32,659 bases of DNA, taken from the NCBI GenBank assembly GCA_026398515.1, contig JAPLSS010000502.1, positions 1 to 32,659 on the forward strand, written 5' to 3'. A program made the translations under genes and the position numbers. The stretch comes from Candidatus Sumerlaeota bacterium. GTDB lineage: Bacteria > Sumerlaeota > Sumerlaeia > JAPLSS01. The notes below the pieces were generated by a model. It saw only the letters and a program-made list of their open reading frames with translations. It ran no database searches and was not told where the DNA came from. Below, piece by piece: positions 31,376-32,659 of this stretch (position 1 is its first letter; every line of letters starts with the position of its first letter).

Positions 31376-32659
31376 GGGTCCGTCCTCTGCTTGGAGATCG
31401 CGGCGATCACGGGAATCTCCAGGCGCCGTTCCGCGTCATACACCGTCTTGATCGAGTGGTCCCAACTATCCACCAGGAACGCCATCCCGAACGCCAGCGC
31501 CAGGCCCAACACGAGTCCCAGCGCCATGTTCAGCTTCTTGTTGGGCCGCGTCGGCGCGATCGGCGCCAGCGCCGGGTCCAGCACGCGGATGTTGGCCTGG
31601 TCCTCGGGACGCAGGTTCGTGGCCAGGCGCGCCCGCTCGTGTTCGTCGATGCGCGTCCGGTAGATCTGATCGGCCACCGCCACCGCCCGCGTGAGCGCGC
31701 TGTATTGGTACTTTTGCTCGGCGAGGCGCTTCAGCCTCTCCTGGTACGTGCCGATTTCCTTCTTCAGCGAGTCGCGCTCCTCGACGGTGGCCACCCGCTT
31801 GGTCTCCCGCGCCGCCAGGTCCTGCTCCAGGAGATCGGCCACGATGGTCAGCGCCTCTTTGATCTGATCGCGCACATCCTGCAGCGGGCGGTACTCCTCC
31901 GTGAACTTCGATTGCAGCGACATCAATTGCAGGCGCAGCTCGTTGAGCCGGTTCATGGACGTCGTCAGCGAGGGGTTCTCGATCGCCGCGTCCGGAGGCA
32001 GGAACAGCTTGCGACTCAGGTCGCGTTCGTCGGTTTCGGTAAGATTCTCGGGGTGTTGGACCAGTTCGCGGACGTACTCCTGGCGCTTGATCAGCTCGTT
32101 GAGCACCCGCTCCTGGCGCGCGATGTCGGCGTCCAGCCGGCCCACCTGCGCCTCGAACTCCGTCAGCTGCGCATAGACGCGCACGCCGCCCTTCTCGTCG
32201 TTGAGAATCTCGGCCAGGTCGCGGCTGTTGGCCTCCTCGTATTGCCGCAACGCCTCTTCGGCCTTTTGCAGGTCGGCGCGGGCTTGTTCCGCCTGGGTGT
32301 TGAGGAACTGGCTCTGGGACGAGGCGTCGCTGCGCTCCATCTCCCAATAGCGCTGGATGTACTGGTCGGCCACGGTGTTGGCCAGCAGCGCGGCCAGGTC
32401 CGGTCGGTTGAAGTTCGCGGCGATGTTGATGATATAGCTATCGCCGATGTCCGACGCGCCCAGAAGCCCTCCGGTCGCCCCGGAACGCGAGTACACCGCC
32501 AGCATCGCTTGAAGCGCCGCCACCTGTTCGCGGTCGCTCGCCTGGCCGAAGCGCTTCTCGAACACCTCCTTGAACGCCGGGGAGTCGGCTTTCAGGCGCT
32601 CCAGAACGCGTCCGGCCACAGTGGCCGAGATGATGATCTCCTTCTGGGTCTCCAGGAAG
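31372..32659 (-). CDS. Wzz/GumC-like polysaccharide chain-length protein, N-terminally incomplete
   Basis: The gene enters from the right edge; 428 codons are visible and the first membrane helix lies outside. The visible part starts with LETQKEIIISATVAGRVLER, typical of the early periplasmic domain. It continues with long coiled-coil segments (about residues 110-310 of the visible part) and ends with the second membrane helix (LNMALGLVLGLALAFGMAFL) followed by the cytoplasmic tail DSWDHSIKTVYDAERRLEIP. Such proteins control exopolysaccharide chain length or export together with a CpsD-like ATPase, which follows with a four-base overlap. The apparent GTG at 32619 is not a start because the frame stays open to the edge. 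Confidence 0.92.
   Translation of the reverse strand, partial: FLETQKEIIISATVAGRVLERLKADSPAFKEVFEKRFGQASDREQVAALQAMLAVYSRSGATGGLLGASDIGDSYIINIAANFNRPDLAALLANTVADQYIQRYWEMERSDASSQSQFLNTQAEQARADLQKAEEALRQYEEANSRDLAEILNDEKGGVRVYAQLTEFEAQVGRLDADIARQERVLNELIKRQEYVRELVQHPENLTETDERDLSRKLFLPPDAAIENPSLTTSMNRLNELRLQLMSLQSKFTEEYRPLQDVRDQIKEALTIVADLLEQDLAARETKRVATVEERDSLKKEIGTYQERLKRLAEQKYQYSALTRAVAVADQIYRTRIDEHERARLATNLRPEDQANIRVLDPALAPIAPTRPNKKLNMALGLVLGLALAFGMAFLVDSWDHSIKTVYDAERRLEIPVIAAISKQRTDP

Overview
This is a high-G+C bacterial chromosome window with no rRNA, tRNA or CRISPR array that I could recognise. The gene content suggests a lineage near the Planctomycetota/PVC group or candidate phyla such as Sumerlaeota and Hydrogenedentota. 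The supporting traits are small type IV pilin-like proteins with an 'NFLEAQVRAK'-type helix, uncharacterised secreted glycoside-hydrolase-like enzymes, a sulfatase, a DUF433/DUF5615 pair and gaps full of small palindromic repeats. That placement is inference; no marker gene settles it.

Layout. 1-2022 (minus strand): two pilin-like genes with a frameshifted pilin remnant between them, then a LacI-family repressor. 2226-5709: two gene remnants that both stop near 2515-2545, then two plus-strand glycosidase-like genes. 5818-12909 (minus strand): glpK, glpD, a VWA protein, its MoxR/chelatase-type AAA+ ATPase, and a pspF-like sigma-54 activator that carries an internal deletion and frameshift. 13118-16117 (plus strand): an expanded phage-shock locus, pspA, three PspB-like genes and two PspC-like genes. 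16118-18684: a gap with a promoter, a palindrome and a terminator-like hairpin, followed by a secreted alpha/beta-hydrolase. 19041-21748: thiC, a DUF433/DUF5615 toxin-antitoxin-like pair and a small membrane-anchored protein. 22301-25153: two tandem 457-aa sugar-type MFS transporters. 25489-27390: a GT-C-like polytopic membrane protein. 27396-32659 (minus strand): an orphan two-domain ABC permease, a sulfatase, a CpsD-like ATPase lacking the P-loop lysine, and a Wzz/GumC-like chain-length protein that runs off the window.

How the genes may work together. The most coherent block is envelope stress. PspA, PspB-like and PspC-like proteins would sense and repair inner-membrane damage, and the divergent activator next to them appears broken as read here. 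GlpK and GlpD convert glycerol to dihydroxyacetone phosphate. The LacI gene and the two glycosidase-like genes look like a carbohydrate-use region. The right edge is the start of an exopolysaccharide locus.

The most unusual global feature is that most intergenic gaps carry a different family of short hairpin-forming repeat. One family supplies the last codons and stop of glpD. Another forms a nested inverted structure of about 195 bp between the two pspC genes. Coding starts were chosen from ribosome-binding sites, paralogue length and signal peptides, as noted in each entry.
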